From positions 248,001 to 312,000 of the forward strand of contig QRDG01001855.1 of assembly GCA_012064385.1 (NCBI GenBank): DNA of 64,000 nt. Reading direction: 5' to 3'. The position numbers were made by a program, and so were the translations under genes. Position 1 is the first letter of the stretch, and the number at the start of each line of letters is the position of its first letter. Source of the stretch: Puccinellia tenuiflora. Its lineage: Eukaryota; Streptophyta; Magnoliopsida; Poales; Poaceae. This document shows, one piece after another, positions 32,577 to 42,937 of this stretch. Under the pieces are notes generated by a model that was given only the letters and a program-made list of their open reading frames with translations, ran no database searches and was not told the origin of the DNA.

Positions 32577-32731
32577 GGTCGACGAAGAACTTGACGCAGA
32601 TCTCCTTGAAGATCTCGAAGTTGATGAAGAGCTCAAGGAAGATCTCGACGAAGAACACGAACACAAAGAACTTGAGGAAGACGCCGACGAAGAACTCGAA
32701 GTCGGCGAAGAAGAACTCAGCACTTGCGCCC
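32577..32731 (-). other. Element A leader with imperfect GAAGA-type repeats
   Basis: Between PBS and gag ATG. The plus strand shows iterated GACGAAGAACT and GAAGATCTC words, giving long open frames of Ser on one strand and Asp/Glu/Leu on the other. Probably untranslated leader rather than protein. Confidence 0.5.
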
Positions 32732-32749
32732 CCTACCTGGCGCGCCAGA
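32732..32749 (-). other. Primer-binding site of element A
   Basis: Minus strand TCTGGCGCGCCAGGTAGG directly inside the 5' LTR, the PBS position for a minus-strand element. Confidence 0.75.
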
Positions 32750-33710
32750 TGTCGTGTCTTTGATCAAGGACACCGAGAGTAAAGGATACCCCCTTTTTAG
32801 GTTCGGTATGGGGCGTAGAGGAGGCCGAAGAACTTCTTCCACCCGGGGGCTTCGCTTCGACGTTCGAGATCTACGTACTAGCAAGCATCACAGAGACACA
32901 AAGAGTTTACCCAGGTTCGGGCCGCCCGGAGGCTAACAACCCTACTCCTGCATGTCTGGATTGAGAGGTATATCATGGTGTAGCTTTACTAGGGTGGTCG
33001 CGGGTGAGAACCCGGGAGGTGTTGGCTAGAGGTGGAAGACGAGCAGATCCTGACCCTGAGGAGATCACCTCTCGCCTAAGCTACTCTGGGACTTGTGCGT
33101 TACCTAGCCTAGCCTCCTTCCCTTCTGGACCTGTTTTCCTTTGGGTGCCTCGGCCATCCTTTTATAGGTTAAGGGGATACCACAGGTGCACCCTTGGGGC
33201 CGGAGGGGTTTTGGCGGGAAAACCCCTCCGGGTTCTCTTTAGGAGGCGACGTGGCTTCCTCTCGTCCAAGTATTCTTCTCAGAGGAGGCAGGTGGGATCG
33301 GCCACCTTTTCCTGAGAGGGCGGACAGAGGTTGACAGCTTTTCCGCCTCTGCCCCCTCTTGGCGCCTCCATCTTCTTGGCGCCCAAGTCTTCTAGGAGCT
33401 TCCAGCCAGAGCTAGCAAGCTTATACTCTTCGCGCAGTGGAGGTTGGTTCCCGGGAACGAGCCTGGCCTCCTGCCGGGCGTCGGGTCCCCGGGACCTCCA
33501 TGCCTGCTTCCGGGTCGAGGGGGCCCCGGAGGGTCCCCGAGTCCTTGGCCTTGGTCATCGATGTTGCACGCGTCGGGACTCCATGGGGCAGATGGGGGGG
33601 GGGCATCTGCCAGTCTTGAGCCTTGGCCTTGAGTGCCTCCTTGGTGGGCCCATGTGCGATGGACCCACTTTAACCACATCAGGGGAACCCCATGTTCCAC
33701 TGTTGCGACA
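32750..33710 (-). repeat. 5' LTR of element A
   Basis: 961 bp, partner of 3009-3965, followed by the CACTT target duplication at 33711-33715. Confidence 0.92.
33158..33167 (-). promoter_or_regulatory. TATA box, 5' LTR of A
   Basis: Minus strand CTATAAAAGG at the same offset as in the 3' LTR, placed to start the element A sense transcript. Confidence 0.5.
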
Positions 33711-33715
33711 CACTT

Positions 33716-36203
33716 GTTTGCTTTATCTCTAAGTAATTTGTACTTTCAGTTGTAAGTTGTTTTCTATCTTATTATGGATAGGGAGCATGAATTACAAAAA
33801 AATTTAGTTCTACTTGTTATCTAAAACTTTTTCAAAAAGAGAAGTGATTAGAAAGATGAGTAATGGTTAAGTGGTGGTCGACCTTGAACACTTGTGTTCA
33901 TGCCTATGAAACCAAAGAAAATCTTTTCATGGAAGCTTATCAGCTAAAAACATGTATATATTGTGTATATAACACTGTAATATAAAAATAAAATGTATTT
34001 ATGACCTCTAGTTTATTTATGATGCAAGTTTGTTGCTTTGCTGTCCAGAAACAGATTCTGTGCGCCTGTTGCGTGAAATTCTTAAAATCACCAGAATTTT
34101 TTTATTTTTCTGATATTTTTAGACAGCAAGCCTGATATTTTTATATATCTTTCGTTAGTTTTGAGTTTTCTGATTTGAGCTACAGAAGTGCCTCGAAAAA
34201 TTCAATCTTCACAGACTGTCCAGTTTTTGACAGATTGTTGTCTTTATTTAGTATTGTGCTTATACTCGATGTTTATAATCTTTATTTGATCAATAGAAGT
34301 TATAAATTGATTAGTATACAATAGATAATATTGAATTGAGGTCTTACAACTTGCCAATGCTTGGACATCAGTGGATTTTATTTAATGAGCACTAACCCTA
34401 CTAATGAGTTTTGTGAAGTTTTATGTGGATGTAGTCTATAAGATCGAATCAATATGGTGATATGAGACGAACGATAAGGTACAAGAACTCAACCTTGGGG
34501 ATGCCCAGGGGCAGCCCAAGAACATATTCAAGAAGATACAACCATTTAAGCTTGGGGATGCCCGAGCCATCCCTTCTTATTCATCAACAAATATCAAGTT
34601 GTCTCGTTCATGATCTATATTACTCATATTGTCCTTATATAATAATTGTATGCATGTGGACTTTTGTAAGAATTTTTATTGTGACAGCTATATTATTAAA
34701 ATTTGCTTATGATTCTACTAAAAGTTATTATGAGAGAGGAAAACATGGTTCTAAATATCTCATAGTATTTAGTCTCCTCTCTATGTTGAAAGTTTTGAAG
34801 TTGCATTTGTTTTGCCCTCTTATGCTAGTCACATTATGTTTCAATGATTTATTTTCTTACAAGATTCCTATGCATAGGAAGAGGTTTAGATTTAAATGTG
34901 TTTGATATTTGCTCCTTGATGCTCTCCTTACTATTTCAACTCTTAATCTTATGAGAGCATCATTAAAATAAGCCTAGCTAAAAGGCATTAAAGAAAAGCG
35001 CTCATGGGAGGCAACCCATTTTATTTTTACTTTCTGTTTCTCTTTGTTTTTCTTTCTGTTTGGGTGTTGTTGCCTCTGTAGCAACTCCCTTGTATCCTTT
35101 TTGTTTCGGTTTTTGTGCCAAGAATAGCCTCTAATGAGAGGAAAGTTAAATTTTTGAGTTGCTGTCCAGAAACAGATTTCTGTCTGTCATCATACGGAAT
35201 TCTAAAAAATCACAGAACGTGATATGGGTCTGAAAATTTTTTACAGTAAGCATCAAGGTTTTTTCTAACTTTAATTAGTTTTAAGTTTTCTTATTTGAGG
35301 TGTCCCAATATCCCGAAAAAAATCATCTTTACATTTGGCTCTGTTTTTGACAGATTCTGCCTTTGTTCTTACATCGCTTCTTTTACGGGCAAAGTGGAGT
35401 TCTTTTGATCCCGAAGCATCACTTAGATCTTTGTGTCAGTAGATAATGTTTAGGAACAAGTTCATTTAATTTGTTAAGTGAGAACTGAAGGTGGATTATT
35501 TTGTTTGAGAACTAACCCTCTAATGAAGTTTATTATAATTTTTGTGTGAAAGAAGTTTTCAAGTATTCAAGAGCGAGGTGATGAAGGAAGATAAAGAAGG
35601 GATAAAAGCTTAATATTGGCGAGGTTCCCATGGACCTCCTATGAAATATACAAGAAGTCACAAGCGTCTAAGCTTGGGTATGCTCAAGGCATCCCCTTCT
35701 TCATCGACAATCATCAGTTTTCACCCGTGGTACTATATTTTTATTGCTTTACATATTATGTGCTATTCTTGGAGCGTCGATTTGTTTTTACTTTCCATTT
35801 GTCTTTGTTTTGCCCTCTGGTCTTTTAGTTTTCCAAAAATAAAGTACCAAGTTTTACCCATTTGGTTTTAGTTGATGCATAATTAAAAAGTGGTTTTTTC
35901 TGTTTTCAGTATTTGCTGTTCACTGCCCGTTTTTTCATGTTTTACTGGAAGCTCGAAATGTCACACATTTTTTTACATAGAAAGTATCTAATAATCCTAT
36001 GTGCGCTCAAAAATTGGCGAAAATTTCAGAGACGTTTAAGTTTACTTAAAAATTATGTTTTCCAGCTGTTGTTTTTCTGGACAGATTCTGACTTTTGTTG
36101 CAAAAGTGGCCTCTTTGCGTTTTCATTTGATTCTTTTTGGATCTCATCAATTATTTTAAAATTGGCCACTTAAGCAACCTCCCTGTAACTTGAAAACAAA
36201 ATT
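33716..36203 (+). mobile_element. Element D interior, non-coding (LARD-like)
   Basis: Directly continues the D leader interrupted at 3008. There is no retroelement protein; only short AT-rich ORFs. It holds recurring landmarks typical of non-coding Triticeae retroelement interiors, such as CTTGGGGATGCCC and GGGAGGCAACCCA. D therefore looks like a large retrotransposon derivative that depends on proteins supplied by others. Its 3' LTR is not in the window. Confidence 0.6.
34020..36180 (+). repeat. Degenerate tandem repeat of about 1.12 kb in element D
   Basis: GCTGTCCAGAAACAGAT occurs near 34043 and 35161, CTAACCCT-CTAATGA near 34395 and 35513, AAGCTTGGG-ATGC near 34549 and 35669, and TTTTGCCCTCT near 34808 and 35809, all about 1118-1121 bp apart except the last (about 1.0 kb). 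A third partial unit may start near 36060. Divergence is high, so the duplication is old. Confidence 0.6.
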
Positions 36204-38090
36204 TGTTGGGAATATGCCCTAGAGGCAATAATAAAATGGTTTATTAGCATATTCATGTTTATGATAATAGTTTATTATCCATGCTATAATTGTATTAATT
36301 GGAAACATAATACATGTGTGGAATATAAACAACCGGGTGTCCCTAGTAAGCCTCTAACAGACTGGTTAGTTAGTCAAGAGATGGTTATGGTTTCCTAACC
36401 ATGGACTTGTTATAGTCACTTGATAACAGAGTCGTATCATTAGGAGTAATGATGTGATGGACAAGACCCAATAATAAAAGAGTTGGAATTGATCGTGTCA
36501 CACAGTTTTCATTGCCAACGCTTTTAGTATGCCAAGTATAGTTTCCTTAGACCATGAGATTATGTCACTCCCGTTTACCGGAGGAATACTTTGTGGACAT
36601 CAAACATCACTTCGTAACTGGGTGATTATAAAGGTGGCTTTCAGGTATCTCCGATGGTATTTGTTGGGTGACATGAATCAAGAGTGGGATTTGTCCTTCC
36701 TTGTGACGGAAAAGATATCTCTGGGCCCTCTCGGTAATATAGCATCAGAAAAGGTTTGCAACCATGTGATTAAGTGTTAATCACGGAGATCCTATATTAT
36801 GGACGAGTAAAGAGAATTTGCCAGGTAACGAGATAGAACTAGATATGGAGATATCGACGATCAAATCTCGGGCAAATTAGATATCGTGAGACAAAGGGAA
36901 TCGTATACGAGATTAAGAATCTCCGGCATCGTGGTTCAATCGATAAGGAACTTCGTTGAATATGTAGGAGTCAATATGGGCATCCCGGTCCCGCTATTGA
37001 TTATTGATCTGATCATGTCTGCATGTTCTCGAACCCGTAGGGTCACACACTTAACGCTCTGATGTAGCTAGGGTTAGCGATGAGATAATTGATGGTATGA
37101 ACGGATGGTGATTTGGAGTCTCGGATGGGATCCTAGACATCACGAGGAGTTCCGGAGGAGTTCGGAGAACAAGATTCGTATAAGGAAAGTGTTTCCGGAG
37201 TTTGTGGAAAGGTTCCGGAATATTTGCATACGGTACCAGAAAATTTTAGAAGGGTCTAGAAGTGGGGCCCATATTGTATGGGGGCCAACATGGACTAGAG
37301 GGTTGTGCAGCCACCTTAATGGGCTGGCCGCACCAGCCCCTTAGCCCAGCCGGCCAAGCCCTAGTTGGACTAGGACTTGGGCCAACCACAAAGGAAAGGG
37401 AAAAGGGGGCCGAGTCCACTTAGGACTCGTTTGCTTGAGGGTCAATCAAGCCCTAGGGTCGGCCGGCCCTAGGCTTGCCCCTGCCACCTCCTATATAAAG
37501 GGGCTCAAGGGGGGGTGCGGCACACCCTAGGGTCAAGCCCTAGCCGCACTCCACCCTAAAACCCTAGCCGCCGGCCCTTCCTCCACCATAGCCGGCGCCA
37601 CCTCTCTCCCTGGAGGGCTGCCGCCATCTCCACCACCAAAGCTGCTGTGCCACCCCTAGCCGTAGGGCTGCTGCACCATCTCCTTGTCCTCCTCCTCTTG
37701 CTTGGCTTGGCGAAGCCATGCTCATGGAGATCTACACCATCAACGCCACCACAACCGTCGTGGTGTCGAGATATATCTAGCCACTCCCTCCTTGCTTGCA
37801 GGATCAAGAAGGCGGAGTCTACATCGAGCCGTACGTGTGGATACTGCGGAGGTGCTGCTCCTGCGGCGCTTCATCGGATTGGATCGCGTGGATAATACAT
37901 CTCCTCGCGACTAGATGCGTCTAGTTGCGGGGATCGACAGACCAACCCCTGCATCGACAAAAGGCTTTGTTCGTTCTTCGAGGGTAAGAGATTGGATATC
38001 ATCTTCGCTACCTTCGTCTAATAGATCTAGATCGTGGGGTTTCTTCCGCTTGTTTCGTAGGAAAAAAAATTCTATGCAACGAACCCTACA
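36204..38090 (+). mobile_element. Solo LTR, BARE-1/Angela-like Copia, TSD AAATT
   Basis: 1,887 bp from TGTTGGGAATATGCCCTAGA to AACGAACCCTACA, flanked by AAATT at 36199-36203 and 38091-38095. No internal sequence, PBS or ORF. The start and many internal phrases (ACCCGTAGGGTC, CACGAGGAGTTCCGGA, CTATATAAAG before a GC-rich leader) match the BARE-1/Angela LTR group as I remember it. It formed by recombination between the two LTRs of a full element that had inserted in D. Confidence 0.9.
37491..37500 (+). promoter_or_regulatory. TATA box of the solo LTR
   Basis: CTATATAAAG, about 600 bp from the LTR 3' end, the usual location in BARE/Angela LTRs. Confidence 0.55.
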
Positions 38091-38214
38091 AAATTTGTTT
38101 TAGTTTAATGGCAGCACTTTGCAAATGTCATCTTTAGTATACTAATGTCTAACCGTAGAAAAAGAATGGGAGAGTTTTTGTGTTGAAGTTTTTTCACAGG
38201 GAATGAAGGACATC
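38091..38214 (+). mobile_element. Element D interior resumes after the solo LTR
   Basis: Short stretch beginning with the AAATT duplication and running into the first LTR of E. AT-rich and non-coding. Confidence 0.5.
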
Positions 38215-40602
38215 TGAAAGTGCATGGTTGCCCCCATGCATGTTTTTGGTAATTAATGACAATCCCTATGGACTAATATTTGCATTGAGCTATATTTATA
38301 GGTTGTCCATTTGTTTGCTTGTTCTCCATTTGTTGGAGTCAAGGTTAAGGGAAGAAGAAAAGTGTGTGTTGATCAAGGCTTTGTGCGAGTTGATCATCAC
38401 TCAAGGCCAAGTGAAGATATGCCGAAGAGTGCGTCTCCCATCTTGGTGTATGGGGGAGCGTCATGTGAATCTTCACCGAAGCGCAATCGAGGAAGGTGGT
38501 GCATCTTGAGGAGATGAAGATCGTCTTCATCGACCTCAAGTGGATTAATGCGCAAGGCAAAGGTATGATCTTGCTAGGGTTTCTATTTTACCGGTCTCAT
38601 GATGTTTAGTGAGAGACCGGGTTATAGGATAGATAACCGTACTATCAAGAGGGGCTCTCGACCGAATATCATGATCATATCGTCGTAGAGAGCACAAACC
38701 TTTGCATCCATGCTATCAGCTTTATTGGTTCTTATTTGTCTCTTATCGTGGTGTGGTCTTGGTGCTTGTCGTGCTTGTCATGACAAGGCCAAGGTCACCG
38801 AAAACGATATTCTTATGCGTCTTCTTTTGCGGCTTCGGTATTGGAGATTTTGCCGGTTCATCCGTGCGGAAGATTTACCTCTTCCATTTCTTTGCAAAAT
38901 CTCCATTGCTTGTTTGCCATTTTCAAAGGTTGCTTTTATTGTCCTCTTTCCAACAAAATTGGTTTTACTTCATTCGGACGTCAATTGCAAAAGTTTCGGA
39001 TTTTCCGGTTTGCGAAAATGAGTTTTTAACTTTCCCCATTTGGTTTTATAATATTTTCTTGGACTATGATGTTTCTCTTCATAATCTTGTTGTGCTCGTT
39101 ATGACGATTCCAACGAGTCCAAGATTATCGAAAACGGAGTTCGTGGGTGAAAGTTATTGCATTTCCGATTTGCAAATGGGAGCTTTTACCTTTCCCCATT
39201 TAATTTTATAATATTTTCTTGGACTATGATGTTTCTCTGCATATTCTTGTATTCCTTGTTGTGACGATTCCAACGAGTCCAAGAATATCGAAAACGGAGT
39301 TCGTATGTGAAAGTTATTGCGTTTTCGGTTCGGTCGATTTTTCAAAACAGAAAATCAAAAGAGAGAAAAAAAAGGGCGAAGCAGCCGGCCAGGCCGGGCA
39401 TATGGCCGGCCCATGACCGGGGCCTCTCAGTTTCCTGGCCGGCCATCATGGCCGGGCCAGGCCAGCCATGGCCGGCCCACCCGGATTTCCCTTTGTGGCC
39501 TTCCCGGCCATTCCCCGGCCAGGCCGGCCCGATGGCCGGCCTTTCACGATTTTGCCTCCAACGGGCAGATTTCTGCCCTCCCTTTTAAGTGGTCTTCTTC
39601 CCCATTTGTTCTCTAACTTTTGGCCACCATTTGAGCTCTTCTTTCCTCCATTGTTGCCATCTCTCTTGAGCTTTAGATCTCTCAATCCCTCCAATACTTC
39701 TTGCTTCTTTTTGAGGGAAAAGAGAGAGGAGGTTTAGATTCACATTTCCACCGATCAATTTCTCCTCTAAGTGAGGGGAACTCTTTGGATCTAAATCTTG
39801 GAGTTCTTGGTGTTTCTCCATTGTTCTTCCTCCTAAATCCCTCCATAGCATTAGTTGCTTTGGTTGGATTTTGGGGAGAAGAATTTGACCACTTGGTGTG
39901 TTCTTGCCTTTTGCATTAGTTGCATCGGGTTGTGCTCTCCACGGTGATTCGTGGGATTGACAGTTGAGAAGCTTGTTACTCTTGGGTGCATTGTGTTCCC
40001 AAGAGCTTTGTGCCTCTTGGGTGCATTGTGTACCCTAGACGGTGGTGGTGCCGTGAAGACTTCGACTTGTGAAGCTTCGGCAAGATTTGGGAGCCCCCAA
40101 TTGAGTTGTGGGTGTGTGCCCCAAAAGTTGTAAGGGCTCCGGAATCCGCCCCGAAGGATTCCGATAGTGGAAGGTGAACCAAACCTTTGGGTGCGGTTCA
40201 TCGGAGAATAGGGTGAGGCCTTTGTGGCATCTTGAGTAGGCCTTTTGTGGCGAGCTCACACCCCTCCAACGAGACGTACTCCCTTAACAAGGAGGAACTC
40301 GGGAATAAATCTTCGTCTCCGCGTGCCTCGGTTATTTCTATACCCGAGCTTTTACTTATGCACTTTACTTTGTGATAGCCTTCGTGCTTGATGTTTATAT
40401 TTAGCTATCACCTTGTTGCTTGCCTTGTTTAGCATAAGTTGTTGGTGCACTTAGGTAAACCTAGATTTTAGGTTGTTGGCTTGTTAATTTAAACACATAG
40501 TTTTATTCCGCAATTATCAAGCCCCTAAATAGAAAAAGTTTTAATCGCCTATTCACCCCCCCCCCCCCTCTAGGCGACATCTCGGGCATAGTTGTTCTTT
40601 CA
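38215..40602 (+). repeat. 5' LTR of element E
   Basis: 2,388 bp, TGAAAGTGCATGG...GTTGTTCTTTCA. Contains a tandem duplication of about 160 bp (TTGGACTATGATGTTTCT near 39059 and 39219), a GGCCGG-rich cluster (39380-39545) and a C-run before CTCTAGGCGACAT. Its 3' part (about 40088-40340) is shared with the LTR of F. Confidence 0.95.
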
Positions 40603-40604
40603 AT

Positions 40605-40617
40605 TGGTATCAGAGCC
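40605..40617 (+). other. Primer-binding site of element E (initiator tRNA-Met)
   Basis: TGGTATCAGAGCC two bases after the LTR, the canonical PBS of plant Copia elements. Confidence 0.9.
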
Positions 40618-40656
40618 TCGTCTCTCTTGTTTGGCTTTACCGCCTAGAGAGTAAAG

Positions 40657-42937
40657 ATGTCGTCTAGGGATTTAGTGCACAATTCCATGTTTAGATTTAA
40701 TGGCACAAATTTTAATGTTTGGAAAACTCATATGCTTAGATCACTTACGGGTCTTGGACCCCAATATTGAGCGTATCTTAGATATAGGTTTTTCTCCTCC
40801 AAAGGACTACGAAAGTACGACTTTAGAGGATGAGAAAAACTTATATCTAGATGCTCTAGCTTCTAATGAGTTTTGCAAATTTGTGAGTGTTGTAGTTTTC
40901 GAGTCAATCATGCCTCTCCGGGATACTCATGAATTATGGACCAAGCTTCAAGAAAAATACGGAGTGTCCAACTCTATTGAGGATGATTGCTCTCCCTCCA
41001 CCTCCGGCCGTGACGAGTTCTCGTCTTCATCTACTTCACCAAAATGTGGTAAGACACAAACTAATGTGATGGTGAGTAGTGATAGGTTTTGCAACCTTGA
41101 TAGTGAGCTCATTATTGATGATCATTTATTTCTATCTTGTTGCAATGCTTCATCTTTGGACCTAAACTCTCGTAGCACTATAAATGATTTACATGCTAGT
41201 GTTGATAGTCCTTGCATATCATCAAAAATTTGCTTGGATGAATCTCTTTATGATATGCTTGCTTTATCTTGTTGCCATGATAAAAATGCTTGTGTCTCCT
41301 CTAACTCTTGCATGAACAATAATGTAGAGGAAACCCAATTTGCTATGCAACAAGATGTGAACTTGAGTAGTTCAAAAATTAATTGCTCTTCTTCATCCAT
41401 CACTCATTGCCTTATGGCTAAATCTTCTTCTAGCAATGATAATAATAATGATGATAATGATGATGATAATAACGATGAAGAAGATGATATTGAAAAAATT
41501 AATGCCCTTCTTCAAAATAAAGGTCTAATGATTCTTAAAGCCCTTCCTACTAATAAAAGTGCTCAAGCTAACCTCTTTGAAATCATGAGCACTCTTATTG
41601 AGCGTGGGGAAACTATTGAGGCCTTGGAAGCAAGCCTTGAAGAAAAGGGTAAGATTGAAAGAGATGATGCTATGGAGAAAGCATCGTTAGAAGATGCTCT
41701 TGAGGAAGAGCATGAGACTCGTGCTTCTCTAGAGGAGAAACTAAATTCTATCGAGGAGTCTCATAATGAAATAATTGCTAAAATCATTAAAGAACGTGAC
41801 CATGCCATTGCTAAATATAAGGTCACGAAAAATGAGAATGCTAAATTAAATGAAGAGCTTGCTAAGATTTCTTCTTCCATCCCTAATGTCAATGATGCTT
41901 GTGCTACTAACTCAATTTCTTGTGAAGCATCTATGTCGAAGGAGAATGTTGAGCTAAGGGCTCAACTTGAGGTGCTAACTAGCAAGTATAGGGAGTTGGA
42001 AGAAAGTCATGAAAAGCTATCTAGCTCCAATGATGATCTTCTAGCGTCCTATGCTTGTCTTAAGTTAGCTCATGAGGCCATCACTACAAAGGTAACATCT
42101 AGTGAACCTCATGTGGATAATAGCACAACTTCAACTAAAAATGCTATATTGCCATGTGCTAGTCCTAGTAGTTCATCCACTAAAAATGTTGGCACATCAT
42201 GTGATGAATTACTTGCTTTGCCTTGTTGCTCTAACAATGATGCATCTACCTCCTCTAGTTCTTGTGTTATCACTAACCATGTAGAGAAAAGAGAAGAGCT
42301 CAAGGCCCAAGCCACTTCTATGAAGAAAGGCTTGGAAAAGCGTCATGAAGGGAAGCGTGCACTTGACAACATGTTGAGTGTGCAACAATCCCCAAATGAC
42401 AAGAGTGGACTTGGATTCAACTCCAACAACAAGAACAAGTCCACGGTTGAGAAGAAGAAGAAGGGCCAAGTTCAAGTCAAGAATCCGGCCAAGATCACTT
42501 GCTTCAAGTGCAAGCTAGAAGGGCACCATGTTCGGGATTGCCCAATAAAGAAGAAGCCTCTTAGTGAGAAGCAACTAGGGAAGCGGCCTCTTGTTCAAAC
42601 TCGTGCTCAACCACGTGTTGAACAAAGGCCACCTCCTAAGAAGACTCAAGTTATTGCTCCTCAAGTTGAGGAGCCTATTAAGAAGAAGAAGAGTCGGTGT
42701 TGCTACCTTTGCCGTGGCAAAGGTCATTTTGCTTCTTCATGCACTAACGGTACCCCATCCAACCCTATCATAATTGATGATGTTTATTCTCTTGGGAAGG
42801 ATAGAATTGGCAATGTGTTTGCCAAATATGTGGGAGCTCAAAGTGGTGGCAAGAAAAGCACCATTTGGGTTCCCAAACCTATTGTGACTAACCTCTTAGG
42901 ACCCAACTTGGTTGGGGACCAACAAGCTTCAACTTGA
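40657..42937 (+). pseudogene. Element E gag with coiled coil and two zinc knuckles
   Basis: ATG at 40657 opens MSSRDLVHNSMFRFNGTNF, the usual Copia gag start. A one-base shift between about 40735 and 40768 moves to the frame that stays open to 42937 (LDPNIERILDIGFSPPKDYE, HELWTKLQEKYG). The middle is Ser/Asn-rich. A long helical, charged region follows (EEKGKIERDDAMEKASLEDA). Two knuckles of the form C-x2-C-x4-H-x4-C lie near 42501-42543 (CFKCKLEGHHVRDC) and 42702-42743 (CYLCRGKGHFASSC). The C-terminal VFAKYVG...IWVPKPIV matches the end of the F gag. It would form the capsid; pol functions must come from another element. Confidence 0.85.

Larger units (their letters stand above)
3009..33710 (-). 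mobile_element. Element A: Tat-type Gypsy retrotransposon, interrupted by C and B
   Basis: The two LTRs (3009-3965 and 32750-33710) are flanked by the 5-bp duplication CACTT at 3004-3008 and 33711-33715, so the whole 30.7 kb is one insertion, made inside element D. Coding order on the minus strand is gag, PR, RT, RNase H, INT, followed by two antisense ORFs before the 3' LTR. Roughly 40 LTR differences in about 957 bp (counted by eye) make it older than the nested element B. It carries in-frame stops, a frameshift and changed catalytic residues, so it is defective. Lineage (Tat) is inferred from the RT/INT motifs and the antisense genes downstream of pol. Confidence 0.9.

Noticed and set aside
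32575..32763. Acidic 62-residue plus-strand ORF at the A PBS
   Set aside because: It lies in a purine-repeat leader and runs across the PBS into the LTR; no homolog-like feature.
38702..39211. Cys/Phe-rich ORFs in LTR E (duplicated at 46808-47317)
   Set aside because: They lie wholly in non-coding LTR DNA and shift between the two copies by single-base changes; no motif.
40549..40570. C-run near the end of LTR E as a structural signal
   Set aside because: The run length differs slightly between the two LTRs, as expected for slippage or sequencing error; a similar but shorter run in LTR F shows it is just a conserved LTR segment.
40700..42937. A host coiled-coil or zinc-finger gene
   Set aside because: It sits between a Copia PBS and non-coding element DNA, begins like a Copia Gag and shares its C-terminus with the F gag.
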